Shown: one piece after another, positions 1 through 8,268 of the stretch
Layout: every line of letters begins with the position of its first letter
Position numbering within the stretch: position 1 is the stretch's first letter
Position numbers and translations under genes: made by a program
Assembly: GCF_947499215.1 (NCBI RefSeq)
Contig: NZ_CANMNI010000002.1
Coordinates: forward strand, 434,001-498,000
Direction of reading: 5' to 3'
From: an uncultured Pontibacter sp.
GTDB lineage: Bacteria > Bacteroidota > Bacteroidia > Cytophagales > Hymenobacteraceae
Length of the DNA stretch: 64,000 nt
The notes under the pieces: model-generated
The model's input: only the letters and a program-made list of their open reading frames with translations
Told to the model about the DNA's origin: nothing
Database searches by the model: none

Positions 1-1
1 C

Positions 2-922
2 AATCAAGCGACACAGCAATTTATCACTGTGACAGGCGGTGCCGAAGCCTCTTTCTTTGGAGGTGGCAATGCATGGATGTTCGGCCTGATCATGGCCGTA
101 CTGGTGGGCCTCGTGATATTGGGCGGCATGAAGAGCATTGCCCGCGTAACCGAGAAAGTGGTGCCTCTGATGTGCGGCGTTTACATTCTGGCGGCCATCG
201 TGGTGTTAGCGGTTAACTTCACGCAAATCCCTGCCGCTTTTGTGGCGATTTTTGAAGGTGCTTTCAGCGCGACTGCCATTGGTGGCGGTGTGGTGGGTGT
301 GATGATTCAGGGTCTGCGCCGCGGTATTTTCTCGAATGAGGCAGGTATAGGCTCAGCTTCCATTGCCCACTCCGCTGTGAAAACCAACATGCCGGTTACA
401 GAAGGTTTCGTGGCCTCGCTGGAGCCTTTTATAGATACTGTCATCGTCTGTACCATGACCGCGCTGGTTATTGTAGTAACAGGTGCTTACACGCAAGACA
501 CAGGCGATGGTATTGCGCTCACTTCATCAGCTTTCGCCACTGTGATCGACTGGTTCCCGCTTATCTTGGCGGCTGCTGTTATCCTATTCGCTTTCTCTAC
601 CATGATCACGTGGTCGTACTACGGCCTTAAGTCTTGGACCTATTTGTTTGGCCATACCAAAGCAGCCGACATCTCTTTTAAAGTGCTGTTCTGCGCCTTT
701 GTGGTGCTGGGCGCTCCGATTCAACTCAACAGTGTGGTCGCCTTTTCTGATGCCATGCTCTTTGCCATGAGTATACCTAATCTGGTAGGTTTGTTCATCT
801 TGGCACCTGTCGTGAAAAGCGAAATGCAGGCCTTCCTTGTCTACGCGCGCTCAAGCAACAAACAGCCGCTGACCCAAGAAGCTGTGGACGCAGCACAATT
901 GGAAGCTGAGCTCGAAGCATAG
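2..922 (+). CDS. AGCS-family alanine/glycine:cation symporter, C-terminal part
   Basis: This is the C-terminal part of an amino acid carrier of the alanine/glycine:cation symporter (AGCS) family, an inner-membrane protein that imports alanine or glycine with Na+ or H+. The reading frame is open from the first complete codon of the window, so the true start lies upstream. The GTG at 29 is internal. What remains shows about six hydrophobic segments and the family's conserved stretch with the motif [15 protein letters not shown] near the middle, followed by [17 protein letters not shown] strong hairpin terminator follows 26 bp after the stop, so the gene ends its transcript. Substrate choice between alanine, glycine and related amino acids cannot be told from sequence. 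Confidence 0.9.
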   Translation, partial: NQATQQFITVTGGAEASFFGGGNAWMFGLIMAVLVGLVILGGMKSIARVTEKVVPLMCGVYILAAIVVLAVNFTQIPAAFVAIFEGAFSATAIGGGVVGVMIQGLRRGIFSNEAGIGSASIAHSAVKTNMPVTEGFVASLEPFIDTVIVCTMTALVIVVTGAYTQDTGDGIALTSSAFATVIDWFPLILAAAVILFAFSTMITWSYYGLKSWTYLFGHTKAADISFKVLFCAFVVLGAPIQLNSVVAFSDAMLFAMSIPNLVGLFILAPVVKSEMQAFLVYARSSNKQPLTQEAVDAAQLEAELEA

Positions 923-947
923 GTTCTAGTCTAAGCCATAAAATGGA

Positions 948-986
948 AACGGGCCGCTTGCTTCTTGCAGGCGGCCCGTTTTTTTA
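948..986 (+). terminator. Intrinsic terminator after the AGCS symporter
   Basis: A 9-bp GC-rich stem (ACGGGCCGC pairing with GCGGCCCGT) with a 13-nt loop is followed by a run of T. It sits between the symporter and the convergent hemC gene. Confidence 0.9.
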
Positions 987-1004
987 AGAATCTTCGCTTC
1001 TATA

Positions 1005-1958
1005 TTATTCTGCTCTTTCAGATCTGATCTCTTTCAATATCTGATCACCGCCTCGGCCCAAAATAGTTTCAGCCAGCTTCACGCCTAATGCTTCAGCTTC
1101 TTCTTTGGCACTTTCGAATTTCTCATACAAGTGCTGCTGCCCATCCAGACTCACCAGTCCGCCTTGTATGCTCACGTTGCCATTGGCTGTCAAGGTAGCC
1201 AATGCGAAGGAAGGTATACTGCAACCACCCTCCATGGTGCGCAGGAAAGCGCGTTCCGCGACTAGACACACATGGGTATTGGCGTGGTCTAGGGCATCTT
1301 TCAGTTGCTGCTTCAGTTCAGGCTCTAAGTCGCGGGCGCATTCCACGGCCACGCTTCCCTGACCAGCGGCAGGTATAAACTCATCTTCTGGGAAGGTATG
1401 CACAATCAGGTCGTCGTAGCCCATGCGAAACACACCGGCATAAGCCAGCATGAGCGCATCAAACTGCCCGTCTTTGAGCTTCTGCAGGCGGGTCTGCAGG
1501 TTGCCGCGTGACTCGGCGGTGGTTACGTTCGGGTAATACTTTCTTAGCAAGGCCTTGCGGCGTGTTGACGAAGTACCGATCACCACCTTGCTGTCGCGCT
1601 CCAGTTTGAAATCCGGGTTGAACGACAGAATCACATCGTTCACTTTCTCGCGCTCCATAAAAGCCACCAGTTCCAGATCGTCAGGTATAGACGACTGCAC
1701 ATCTTTGGCGCTGTGCACGGCAATGTCGATGCTGCCGTCGCGCAGACCTACTTCCAGTTCTTCAGTGAACACGCCCTTTGAGCCAATCTTATCAAGGGAG
1801 CGGTCCAGAATCTGGTCGCCTTTGGTGCTGATGATCACGATTTCGGTGTCGAGACCGGCAGCTTGTAGCTTGTCGGCCACGGCGTGCGCCTGCCAAAGGG
1901 CCAGCTTGCTGCCGCGTGTTCCGATGTTAATGGTTTTTACTGCTGTATTATTTTCCAT
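1005..1958 (-). CDS. hemC: Porphobilinogen deaminase (hydroxymethylbilane synthase)
   Basis: HemC joins four porphobilinogen molecules into hydroxymethylbilane, a cytoplasmic step of heme biosynthesis. The 317-residue length is normal. GTRGSKLALWQA near residue 13 and VHSAKD near 81 (catalytic Asp about 86) are family motifs. EGGCSIP carries Cys246, the attachment site of the dipyrromethane cofactor. The Arg-rich TSSTRRKALL segment binds substrate carboxylates. The ATG at 1958 follows a purine-rich AAGAAGA about 5 nt upstream. No other hem gene is adjacent. The next gene on the strand is an unrelated small membrane protein 59 bp upstream. Confidence 0.96.
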   Translation of the reverse strand: MENNTAVKTINIGTRGSKLALWQAHAVADKLQAAGLDTEIVIISTKGDQILDRSLDKIGSKGVFTEELEVGLRDGSIDIAVHSAKDVQSSIPDDLELVAFMEREKVNDVILSFNPDFKLERDSKVVIGTSSTRRKALLRKYYPNVTTAESRGNLQTRLQKLKDGQFDALMLAYAGVFRMGYDDLIVHTFPEDEFIPAAGQGSVAVECARDLEPELKQQLKDALDHANTHVCLVAERAFLRTMEGGCSIPSFALATLTANGNVSIQGGLVSLDGQQHLYEKFESAKEEAEALGVKLAETILGRGGDQILKEIRSERAE

Positions 1959-2017
1959 GATATCTTCTTAGTTAGTGAACAAGTGTGGCCAAGTATGGCA
2001 CTTGTTCAGAACTTAAT

Positions 2018-2413
2018 TTATTCTTTTATAAGATGCCAATAGGCATATACTATCGCAATCAGAATCGCAAGGATAGAGAATGTGTACTTCCTCTGCCGAT
2101 GCTTTGTTAAATACCCGTCTTTCTTCATATCCCAATCACAGAGCATTTCGAAAAGAACATGGTGAAAACCGAATACAAACTCATGCCACTCAAAGGCCTC
2201 ATTTGCTTTTTTCTTTGTAATTACTTGCTTTTTCTTTTGATTGTAAAGATTAAAAACTGCTAGCTTCTTCTTTTCATACTCTACTGGAACATTCCTAATT
2301 ACCAGTTCCTTCTTTGCTTGGGCCACAGCCAAAGGATTCCACTCATCCGGATAATTCGCAATCCGAATTAGTTCGTCTGTTTCTCGTTCGCTTATAGGAG
2401 GATGAAATTCCAT
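2018..2413 (-). CDS. Hypothetical protein with C-terminal membrane segment
   Basis: I do not recognise this 131-residue protein. Its N-terminal half is soluble and charged. The opening ERETDELIRIANYPDEWNP followed by AVAQAKKELVIRN resembles a short helical motif seen in other uncharacterised Bacteroidota membrane proteins. A lysine-rich middle (KKKQVITKKK) precedes one clear transmembrane segment near residues 110-127 (FSILAILIAIVYAYWHLI) and a short tail, so it is probably a C-terminally anchored inner-membrane protein. It lies 23 bp downstream of holB on the same strand and may be read through from it. It is more AT-rich than its neighbours. Confidence 0.7.
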   Translation of the reverse strand: MEFHPPISERETDELIRIANYPDEWNPLAVAQAKKELVIRNVPVEYEKKKLAVFNLYNQKKKQVITKKKANEAFEWHEFVFGFHHVLFEMLCDWDMKKDGYLTKHRQRKYTFSILAILIAIVYAYWHLIKE

Positions 2414-2436
2414 ATAAATTACTTGCTAAACAGTGC

Positions 2437-3564
2437 TTAGTTAGCGTTGCGCAGGTACTGGGCAATTTGGATCGAGCTGTCCACGAACACCATTTTCGGG
2501 TTGGCGTTACGCTCTATGTGATAATGTGCCTCGTTGAGTTCCTGCGTTAGTTTGTCGGCATTGTTTTCGGTTATCAGCTTCGAGAACTTCTGTACGAAAT
2601 CGAGCTCGTTTGGGGGCAGGTATGCGATCAGTGCAGGGTCTACTCCATAGAGCATCACCTTACGGAACAGGTTAAGTGCGTATAGCAAGAAGTTCTTCTG
2701 GTTCTCGCGTCCCAGCTTCTGAAACTCTTCGCTAAAGTCTACTACCTTATCGAACTTATAGCTGTAGCAATTGCGCATCCAGTCGGTAAAGAAGGTAAAG
2801 TAGTCGCTGCTAACCTCGCTGGTAAGCTTGGCGGCGGCATTCAGGTTGCCTTCTGCGAGCTGTGCAATCTGGTAAGCGGCCGTGTCGTCGAGTCCGTGCT
2901 TTTCCTGCAGATAGGAAATTACTTCTTCCTGTGTGAAAGCACGCACCTGCACGATCTGGGTACGGGAGGTGATAGTCGCCAAGAGCTTCTCGGCCGACTG
3001 CGACACCAACAGGAATAGCGTTTTAGCTGGCGGTTCTTCGAGCAACTTGAGTAGCGCATTGGCCGCGAAGGGGTGCATCAGTTCGGGCAGCCAGATGAGC
3101 ACGATCTTGTAATCTCCCTCAAAAGCCTTTAAAGAAACTAGCTTCACCAGTTGGCGGCTTTCCTCTTTCGATATATTGCCCTGCTTGTTCTCGGCGCCGA
3201 TGTGCTGCATCCACTCGTTCAGCCCTTGATACGGATTGGCCAGCACGAACTCGCGCCAATCGGTCAGGAATTTCTGGCTCAGCACATCTTTCGTCACCGA
3301 CTTGGTGCTCGTCACAGGCATCACGAAGTTAAAGTCGGGGTGCACCAGCTTGTTCATTTTCACGCAGCTGCTGCACGTTCCACATGAATCATCAGCCTGC
3401 CGGTCCTCGCAGTTAATGTACGTGGCATAGGCCAGCGCCAGCGCCAGATTGGCACTCCCCTCCTGCCCCAGAAACAGCTGAGCATGCGCCACATGGTTCT
3501 GCCGCACCGAGTTAACCAGTAAGGCTTTCGTTTCCTGATGTCCTTTTATTTGAGAGAAATGCAC
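2437..3564 (-). CDS. holB: DNA polymerase III subunit delta prime
   Basis: This is the clamp-loader delta-prime subunit, which helps the gamma/tau complex open the sliding clamp at replication forks. The usual zinc-binding cysteines are present: Cys52, Cys61, Cys64 and Cys67 in CEDRQADDSCGTCSSC. The nucleotide loop is degenerate (FLGQEGSAN in place of GxxGxGKT), as expected for a delta-prime subunit that does not hydrolyse ATP. The conserved AANALLKLLEEPP and TSRTQIV segments follow at about 168-207. The length of 375 residues is typical for Bacteroidota. The gene is preceded by an intergenic stretch holding AACAATCAAC-type repeats. Confidence 0.93.
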   Translation of the reverse strand: MHFSQIKGHQETKALLVNSVRQNHVAHAQLFLGQEGSANLALALAYATYINCEDRQADDSCGTCSSCVKMNKLVHPDFNFVMPVTSTKSVTKDVLSQKFLTDWREFVLANPYQGLNEWMQHIGAENKQGNISKEESRQLVKLVSLKAFEGDYKIVLIWLPELMHPFAANALLKLLEEPPAKTLFLLVSQSAEKLLATITSRTQIVQVRAFTQEEVISYLQEKHGLDDTAAYQIAQLAEGNLNAAAKLTSEVSSDYFTFFTDWMRNCYSYKFDKVVDFSEEFQKLGRENQKNFLLYALNLFRKVMLYGVDPALIAYLPPNELDFVQKFSKLITENNADKLTQELNEAHYHIERNANPKMVFVDSSIQIAQYLRNAN

Positions 3565-3568
3565 GTTT

Positions 3569-3698
3569 GTTAATTGTTGGTTGCTGATTGTTGATTGGTT
3601 CTATTGATAGATGGTTGCAAGAATGGATGGCAGCTACCTAATCCAGTGGCGGCTATTCACATGCAGAAAAACAACAATAGGCAATTAACAATCAACAG
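3569..3698. repeat. Intergenic stretch with inverted AACAATCAAC-type repeats
   Basis: The gap between holB and the GlmU-like gene holds TTAATTGTTGG and ATTGTTGATTGG at its left end and the complementary GGCAATTAACAATCAACAG at its right end. Similar words recur at about 21745 and 46985-47010. This looks like a dispersed short intergenic repeat rather than a gene. Confidence 0.5.
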
Positions 3699-4904
3699 TT
3701 AAACTTTCCTATCCCACACCCGGTATTCGCGGGTTTGCTCGAAGATGTCGGCCATAATAGCTCGCTCGGTTTCATCGTAAGCTACACTGCGACGCTCCAT
3801 CACTTTTTCGGCTACTTCGTTGGCTTTGCGCAGTTGGAATGTTTCGAAGCCGGCGGCACCTCCCCAAGCGAAGGAAGGTATAAAGTTGCGCGGATAGCCT
3901 GCCCCGAATATGTTGGCGCTCACACCGACCACCGTGCCCGTGTTGAACATGGTGTTGATGCCGCTCTTGCTATGGTCGCCCATAATGAGGCCGCAGAACT
4001 GCTGCCCCGTGTTCTTGAAGCCGCCTTTGGCATAGCTCCATATCTTCACTTCGGCGTAGTTGTTCTTCAGATTCGAGGTATTGGTATCGGCACCTAAGTT
4101 GCACCACTCGCCTAGCACGGAGTTACCGAGGTAGCCTTCGTGGCCTTTGTTGGTATAGCCAAAGATAACCGAAGCCGCTACTTCGCCACCTACCTTCGAA
4201 AAAGGGCCGATGGTCACGTCGCCTCGCATTTTGCCGCCCACGTTCACGTTGCTACTTTCGCAGATCGCAAACGGACCTTTTACCACAGCCCCCTCGTGTA
4301 TCTGGGCATTCTTGCCTATGTAAATAGGTCCGCTCTCGGCATTGAGTATAGCCGCACGTATCTTAGCGCCCTCTTCGATGAAGATATTTTCCTCGCCATA
4401 CAACATAGTGTACTTGTCACCGATCGGTTGGCTCTCGCGGCCTTCGGTAAGCACCTTGTAGTCGCTGCGAATCTGCTCTCCGTTCTGCACAAAAATCTCC
4501 CATACCTCTTGAATGATGGTTTGTGGCTGGCATTCCTGCTTCAGTTCAAAGGTATGGTTGGCAAGGTCTTCCACCGTTTTGAACTCCCGTTCTCCTGCAT
4601 GCACCGCCACCAGTAAGCCATCTTGCCACAGGCTCTCGCCTGCCTGCAGGGACTTCACCTGCTGCACCAACTGCGGGTCAGGGCAGACGGCGCCGTTTAT
4701 ATACAGGCTGCTTGTCTGGAACTGCGCCGGAAACTTCTGCTGCAGATAGGACTGCGTGAGATACGACACACTGGCGTCGGTATACTTTTGCCATTTCTCG
4801 GCAACAGTCATTATACCTACCCGAATACAGGCTACCGGTCTTGTAAAAGTCAGCGGCAACAGCGACTGACGAATTACCGGTTCATCGAAGAGAATGATAT
4901 TCAT
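3699..4904 (-). CDS. GlmU-like sugar nucleotidyltransferase/acetyltransferase (Bacteroidota type)
   Basis: This 401-residue protein matches the Bacteroidota-specific family annotated as GlmU-related. It has a reduced N-terminal nucleotidyltransferase-like part beginning MNIILFDEPVIRQSLLPLTFTRP, and from about residue 180 a left-handed beta-helix built of hexapeptide repeats (for example GPIYIGKNAQIHEGAVVKGP). The proposed role is in UDP-N-acetylglucosamine supply or another sugar-nucleotide pathway for the cell envelope. The classical GlmU signature LAAGxGTRM is absent, so the uridylyltransferase activity is uncertain. The gene stands alone between holB and a lipoprotein gene. Start at the ATG at 4904. 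Confidence 0.85.
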   Translation of the reverse strand: MNIILFDEPVIRQSLLPLTFTRPVACIRVGIMTVAEKWQKYTDASVSYLTQSYLQQKFPAQFQTSSLYINGAVCPDPQLVQQVKSLQAGESLWQDGLLVAVHAGEREFKTVEDLANHTFELKQECQPQTIIQEVWEIFVQNGEQIRSDYKVLTEGRESQPIGDKYTMLYGEENIFIEEGAKIRAAILNAESGPIYIGKNAQIHEGAVVKGPFAICESSNVNVGGKMRGDVTIGPFSKVGGEVAASVIFGYTNKGHEGYLGNSVLGEWCNLGADTNTSNLKNNYAEVKIWSYAKGGFKNTGQQFCGLIMGDHSKSGINTMFNTGTVVGVSANIFGAGYPRNFIPSFAWGGAAGFETFQLRKANEVAEKVMERRSVAYDETERAIMADIFEQTREYRVWDRKV

Positions 4905-4917
4905 AGCTACAAAAATA

Positions 4918-4951
4918 GAAAAGTCTTCCCGAAATAGTTCAGGAAGACTGT
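4918..4951 (-). terminator. Terminator of the lipoprotein gene
   Basis: The stem AGTCTTCC/GGAAGACT with a 12-nt loop is followed, on the minus strand, by TTTTCTATTTTT. A nearly identical stem ends the rpmE2 transcript 570 bp away. Confidence 0.75.
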
Positions 4952-4974
4952 GTTAATTAGGTATAATCTTTTCG

Positions 4975-5421
4975 CTAATAGACCGTCAACTGGAAAGTCT
5001 TTTCTACTTGGTCGGCAGGAAAGGTTTGGCTCTTTCCAAAAGACTGCTGCATGTAGGTATAGCCGGTCCCGACAAACACACTTTCTTGGGCGTCCAGCAC
5101 AGCGGGCACTGTTTTCCGGATAGACAAGCGGTTGGCCCGCACAGGCATGTACTTTAAGGCCATGGTGAAGGTACTGTCAAACACCACCGTTTCTATCGCA
5201 TCTGCCACATCCCTGTTCATTCGACTGATCACTACTTGAATTGTTATCTCTTCCTCGCCATAGCGGCTGTAGGAGAAATCCTGATCGCCGAACACTTCAA
5301 AGATCACCGTTTTGTCGACTGGCCCGGGCTCAGGTATAACCTCTTCGGTTTTATCGCAAGAAGTGAAGGCGAAAAGCGACAGCAGGGCAAACAAGTAAGT
5401 AGCTCTTAATTTCATAGTCAA
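4975..5421 (-). CDS. Putative lipoprotein of unknown function
   Basis: I recognise no domain in this 148-residue protein. The N-terminus is a lipoprotein signal: positively charged start, hydrophobic run LFALLSLFAF, then the lipobox FTSC with the acceptor Cys at about residue 22, followed by an acidic/proline linker (DKTEEVIPEPGP). Translation may start at Met1 or Met3. The remaining 120 residues look beta-rich, as in small periplasm-facing or surface lipoproteins of Bacteroidota. It has its own terminator and stands between the GlmU-like gene and rpmE2. Confidence 0.75.
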   Translation of the reverse strand: MTMKLRATYLFALLSLFAFTSCDKTEEVIPEPGPVDKTVIFEVFGDQDFSYSRYGEEEITIQVVISRMNRDVADAIETVVFDSTFTMALKYMPVRANRLSIRKTVPAVLDAQESVFVGTGYTYMQQSFGKSQTFPADQVEKTFQLTVY

Positions 5422-5493
5422 GGGGGTTTGTAAGCGTCTATATATGCTTTTGGCTATAACAGAAACCGGGCCAATAAGTAAGGTGGACTCAAA

Positions 5494-5530
5494 TAAAAAA
5501 GTCTTCCCAATTTCTCAGGAAGACTTTTCT
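5494..5530 (-). terminator. Terminator of rpmE2
   Basis: AAAGTCTTCC pairs with GGAAGACTTT and a T-run follows on the minus strand. It ends the L31 transcript 33 bp after the stop codon. Confidence 0.85.
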
Positions 5531-5562
5531 AGTCAAACGTTTTAACCAAGTAGTATACTTGC

Positions 5563-5808
5563 TTATTTTTTCTTGTAACGTGTGTTGAAACGCTCCACAC
5601 GACCCGCAGTATCCACAAAAATGTTTTTACCAGTGTAGAAAGGGTGAGACGCAGAAGAAACTTCCACTTTGATTACTGGATACTCTTTGCCGTCTTCCAT
5701 TGTGATTGTCTCGCTAGAGTTCATGGTAGAACGCGTGATGAATTTAAAATCACTCGTCATATCCTGGAAAACCACCTCTCTGTATTCTGGGTGAATGCCT
5801 TTTTTCAT
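5563..5808 (-). CDS. rpmE2: 50S ribosomal protein L31 type B
   Basis: L31 is a large-subunit ribosomal protein. At 81 residues with [16 protein letters not shown] at the start and SHPFYTGK near the middle, this is the type B form. The CxxC zinc ligands of type A are absent: no cysteine occurs at all. Type B forms are the normal or zinc-independent version in many Bacteroidota. The gene is monocistronic, with a TAnnTTTG promoter element 43 bp upstream and a terminator immediately downstream. Confidence 0.96.
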   Translation of the reverse strand: MKKGIHPEYREVVFQDMTSDFKFITRSTMNSSETITMEDGKEYPVIKVEVSSASHPFYTGKNIFVDTAGRVERFNTRYKKK

Positions 5809-5850
5809 TATTATAAACGTTAATTAACCTTAATTTCTGAATCGGACTGC

Positions 5851-5858
5851 AAATTTAA
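5851..5858 (-). promoter_or_regulatory. Bacteroidota -7 element upstream of rpmE2
   Basis: TAAATTTG on the minus strand matches the TAnnTTTG consensus and lies 43 bp upstream of the rpmE2 start. No convincing -33 box was found at the standard spacing. Confidence 0.5.
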
Positions 5859-5985
5859 TAAGTATTTTCGAAATTAAAACGCTACTAACCAAATTATTTT
5901 ACTCATTTGCCCTCGTGTGCTGTAGCTATCGATAATTATTTAAATTTGTCTCAGGCACAGCGCCATACCCTTTACCGACACCCAC

Positions 5986-6495
5986 ATGACACACCCACAG
6001 CAAAACCTGATACTCGACCAAGGGCAGATCCAGCAAAAGATCACCCGCATGGCCTACGAGGTATACGAGCAAAACTTTGAAGAACAAACACTTGTGCTGG
6101 CAGGTATACACCGCAACGGCTATACCTTGGCGGGTATGCTGGCCGCTGAACTGGAGAAAATCTCGCCTATCAAAGTGACGCTGTTGCAAGTTACATTAGA
6201 CAAAACCGCCCCGCTGCAAACGCCAGTATCCATCAGTCCGGAAGGCGCTTCGCTCAAAGACGCCGTGGTGATCATTGTAGATGATGTGCTGAACACGGGC
6301 AAGACGCTGGCCTATACCTTGAATGCCCTACTGCCGCAAGACCCCAAAAAAGTAGAGATCGCTACGCTCGTGAACCGTCACCATACTTTATTCCCGGTGT
6401 CGGCGACCTATACCGGCTACTCGCTGGCTACCACCCTGCGCGAACGAGTGGATGTGGTGCTGCAGGAAGATGAGGTCGCAGCGTATCTCCACTAA
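5986..6495 (+). CDS. PyrR-like phosphoribosyltransferase
   Basis: This 169-residue protein has the type I phosphoribosyltransferase fold, with the PRPP-binding motif VIIVDDVLNTGKTL near residues 93-106. The layout (ILDQGQIQQKITRMAYEVYEQN at the start, LAGIHRNGYTLA near 40, NRHHTLFP near 128) resembles PyrR, the bifunctional uracil phosphoribosyltransferase and pyrimidine regulator. It departs from PyrR at the usual DRGHRELP site, where NRHHTLFP is found. RNA-binding regulation is therefore doubtful, and I would call it a PyrR-like PRTase without naming the base. It heads a plus-strand run, 51 bp before a small membrane protein. Confidence 0.82.
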   Translation: MTHPQQNLILDQGQIQQKITRMAYEVYEQNFEEQTLVLAGIHRNGYTLAGMLAAELEKISPIKVTLLQVTLDKTAPLQTPVSISPEGASLKDAVVIIVDDVLNTGKTLAYTLNALLPQDPKKVEIATLVNRHHTLFPVSATYTGYSLATTLRERVDVVLQEDEVAAYLH

Positions 6496-6546
6496 AAGCA
6501 TATCCAAGCTATCCCCAAAAGGAGCATTGCCCTTAAACAGATTGCC

Positions 6547-6885
6547 ATGCAGTTAAACAAAGCAGAAATACACTTCATTAGGAAATGGGACAAGACGAAG
6601 GTGCGTGGCCAGTGGCGCTACATCCTGACCCGTGGCTTGCTGTGGGGTGTGCTCGTTGGTATCTTCTCAAAGCTTTTCCAATCATGGGATAAGCTAAAAG
6701 CTTGGGACACCGCTGCCATTGCCGACGCCTATGCCTCTTCTGATTTCTTGATCAGGCTTTTTATTTACAGTGCCATCGGCTTAGGTTTACACGCTTACCA
6801 CTGGAATTCTAATACCAAAAGGTATAACCAACTTAAAAACATAGAACGACGCTCACAGGCAATGGCAAATGCAACTCATGAATGA
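6547..6885 (+). CDS. Small two-helix membrane protein
   Basis: This is an unrecognised 112-residue protein. Two hydrophobic stretches are visible: about residues 25-45 (YILTRGLLWGVLVGIFSKLF) and about 70-88 (LFIYSAIGLGLHAYHW). They are separated by a polar loop, and both termini are basic. The opening FIRKWDKTKVRGQWRYILTRG recalls small inner-membrane proteins common in Cytophagales, but I cannot assign a function. It sits between the PyrR-like gene and rdgB on the same strand. The 100-bp gap before rdgB suggests a separate start for that gene. Confidence 0.7.
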   Translation: MQLNKAEIHFIRKWDKTKVRGQWRYILTRGLLWGVLVGIFSKLFQSWDKLKAWDTAAIADAYASSDFLIRLFIYSAIGLGLHAYHWNSNTKRYNQLKNIERRSQAMANATHE

Positions 6886-6986
6886 TGCAAAAAGCCTATA
6901 TTAATCTTAAAACACCTCAGCCCGTACTACTCAACTTAGCGCCAGAAGTATAAATTTTAGTCCCGCTCATCCTCAACTCCTGATCT

Positions 6987-7565
6987 ATGAAAGAACTCTG
7001 CTTCGCCACCAACAACAAAAACAAAGTAGCCGAGGTAAGCCGCATGCTCGAAGGCAAGTATAAACTACTCACCTTAGAGGACATTGGCTGCCACGAGGAA
7101 CTCGCCGAAGACCAAGACACACTGGAGGGCAACTCCCGCCAGAAAGCGCAATACGTGTGGGAGAAGTACAAGGTCAACTGTTTTGCTGACGACACGGGGC
7201 TGGAAGTGGATGCTATTTGCGGTGAACCGGGCGTATACTCCGCTCGCTATGCCGGACCGCAGCGCAATGACGCTGACAACATTCGCCACTTGCTCAAAAA
7301 GCTTGAAGGTCACGAGATCCGCCGCGCTCGCTTCAGAACCTCGATCACGCTATACCTTGACGGACAGGAGCACCAGTTTGAGGGCACTGTAAACGGCCAT
7401 ATCACCACCGAGTGGAAAGGCGATAAAGGCTTTGGCTACGACCCTATTTTTATACCCGAGGGCTATGATCGCACCTTTGCGGAGATGACGCCGGAGGAGA
7501 AAAACGCCATCAGCCACCGAGGAGAGGCCATCCGCAAACTCGTGGAATTTTTGAAGGAAGCTTAG
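6987..7565 (+). CDS. rdgB: XTP/dITP diphosphatase (RdgB/HAM1)
   Basis: RdgB hydrolyses non-canonical purine triphosphates (dITP, dXTP, ITP, XTP) to the monophosphate and so keeps them out of DNA and RNA. All family motifs are visible in the 192 residues: FATNNKNKVAEV at the N-terminus, FADDTGLEVDAICGEPGVYSARYAG near 66-90, GFGYDPIFIPEG near 150 and the C-terminal NAISHRGEAIRKL. The ATG at 6987 gives the standard N-terminus. It is followed by udk, which has its own promoter element. Confidence 0.97.
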   Translation: MKELCFATNNKNKVAEVSRMLEGKYKLLTLEDIGCHEELAEDQDTLEGNSRQKAQYVWEKYKVNCFADDTGLEVDAICGEPGVYSARYAGPQRNDADNIRHLLKKLEGHEIRRARFRTSITLYLDGQEHQFEGTVNGHITTEWKGDKGFGYDPIFIPEGYDRTFAEMTPEEKNAISHRGEAIRKLVEFLKEA

Positions 7566-7620
7566 CGTTGGGGAGGTAAAATAAATCGCTCAGGCTGTAG
7601 CCACATTGGCCTTAAAAGAC

Positions 7621-7628
7621 TAATTTTG
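7621..7628 (+). promoter_or_regulatory. Bacteroidota -7 element upstream of udk
   Basis: TAATTTTG fits TAnnTTTG and lies 23 bp before the udk ATG, giving a short 5' leader. The -33 box is not obvious. Confidence 0.45.
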
Positions 7629-7650
7629 TAGCCTGAAACCATAACTTCCA

Positions 7651-8268
7651 ATGCAAAAGCCATTTATCGTCGGAATTACAGGAGGTAGTGCTTCAGGGAA
7701 AACCACTTTTTTGAATAGACTACTTGCTTCATTCTCACCTGAGAACATCTGTCTTATCTCTCAGGACAATTATTACAAAGACCGCGAGCACCAAACCCGC
7801 GACTTAAATGGGGTTGTCAACTTCGACCTCCCATCCTGCATCGACGACGAAGCTTACGCACAGGACATCCTGCAGTTGAGCCGTGGCGAAAGCGTTTTCC
7901 GCAAAGAGTACACCTTCAACAACCCCAACGTAGTACCAAAGCAGCTGGAGTTCAAGCCAGCACCCATCGTGGTGGTAGAGGGTATTTTCGTATTCTACTT
8001 CGAGGAGATCGCCAAACTGCTCGATCTGAAGGTATATATCGACGCAAAAGAGTACATCAAACTGCAGCGCCGCATCGTGCGCGACAAAGTGGAGCGCGGC
8101 TACGACCTCGACGATGTACTGTACCGCTATACCCATCATGTAGCGCCTACTTACGAGAAGTACATCAAGCCTTACAAAAACGACGCAGACATCATCATCC
8201 CGAACAACGAGAACTTTGACCGCGGGCTGGATGTGCTGACCACATACCTTAACTCCAAGATAAAATAA
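7651..8268 (+). CDS. udk: Uridine kinase
   Basis: Udk phosphorylates uridine and cytidine to UMP and CMP in pyrimidine salvage. The 205-residue protein opens with the P-loop GGSASGKTTF (residues 11-20). It then shows the uridine-kinase segments ISQDNYYKDRE and NFDLPSCIDDE, VVVEGIFVF, and the lid residues RRIVRDKVERGYDL. The stop codon overlaps the ATG of the next gene by one base (TAATG), so translation of the two is likely coupled. Confidence 0.95.
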   Translation: MQKPFIVGITGGSASGKTTFLNRLLASFSPENICLISQDNYYKDREHQTRDLNGVVNFDLPSCIDDEAYAQDILQLSRGESVFRKEYTFNNPNVVPKQLEFKPAPIVVVEGIFVFYFEEIAKLLDLKVYIDAKEYIKLQRRIVRDKVERGYDLDDVLYRYTHHVAPTYEKYIKPYKNDADIIIPNNENFDRGLDVLTTYLNSKIK

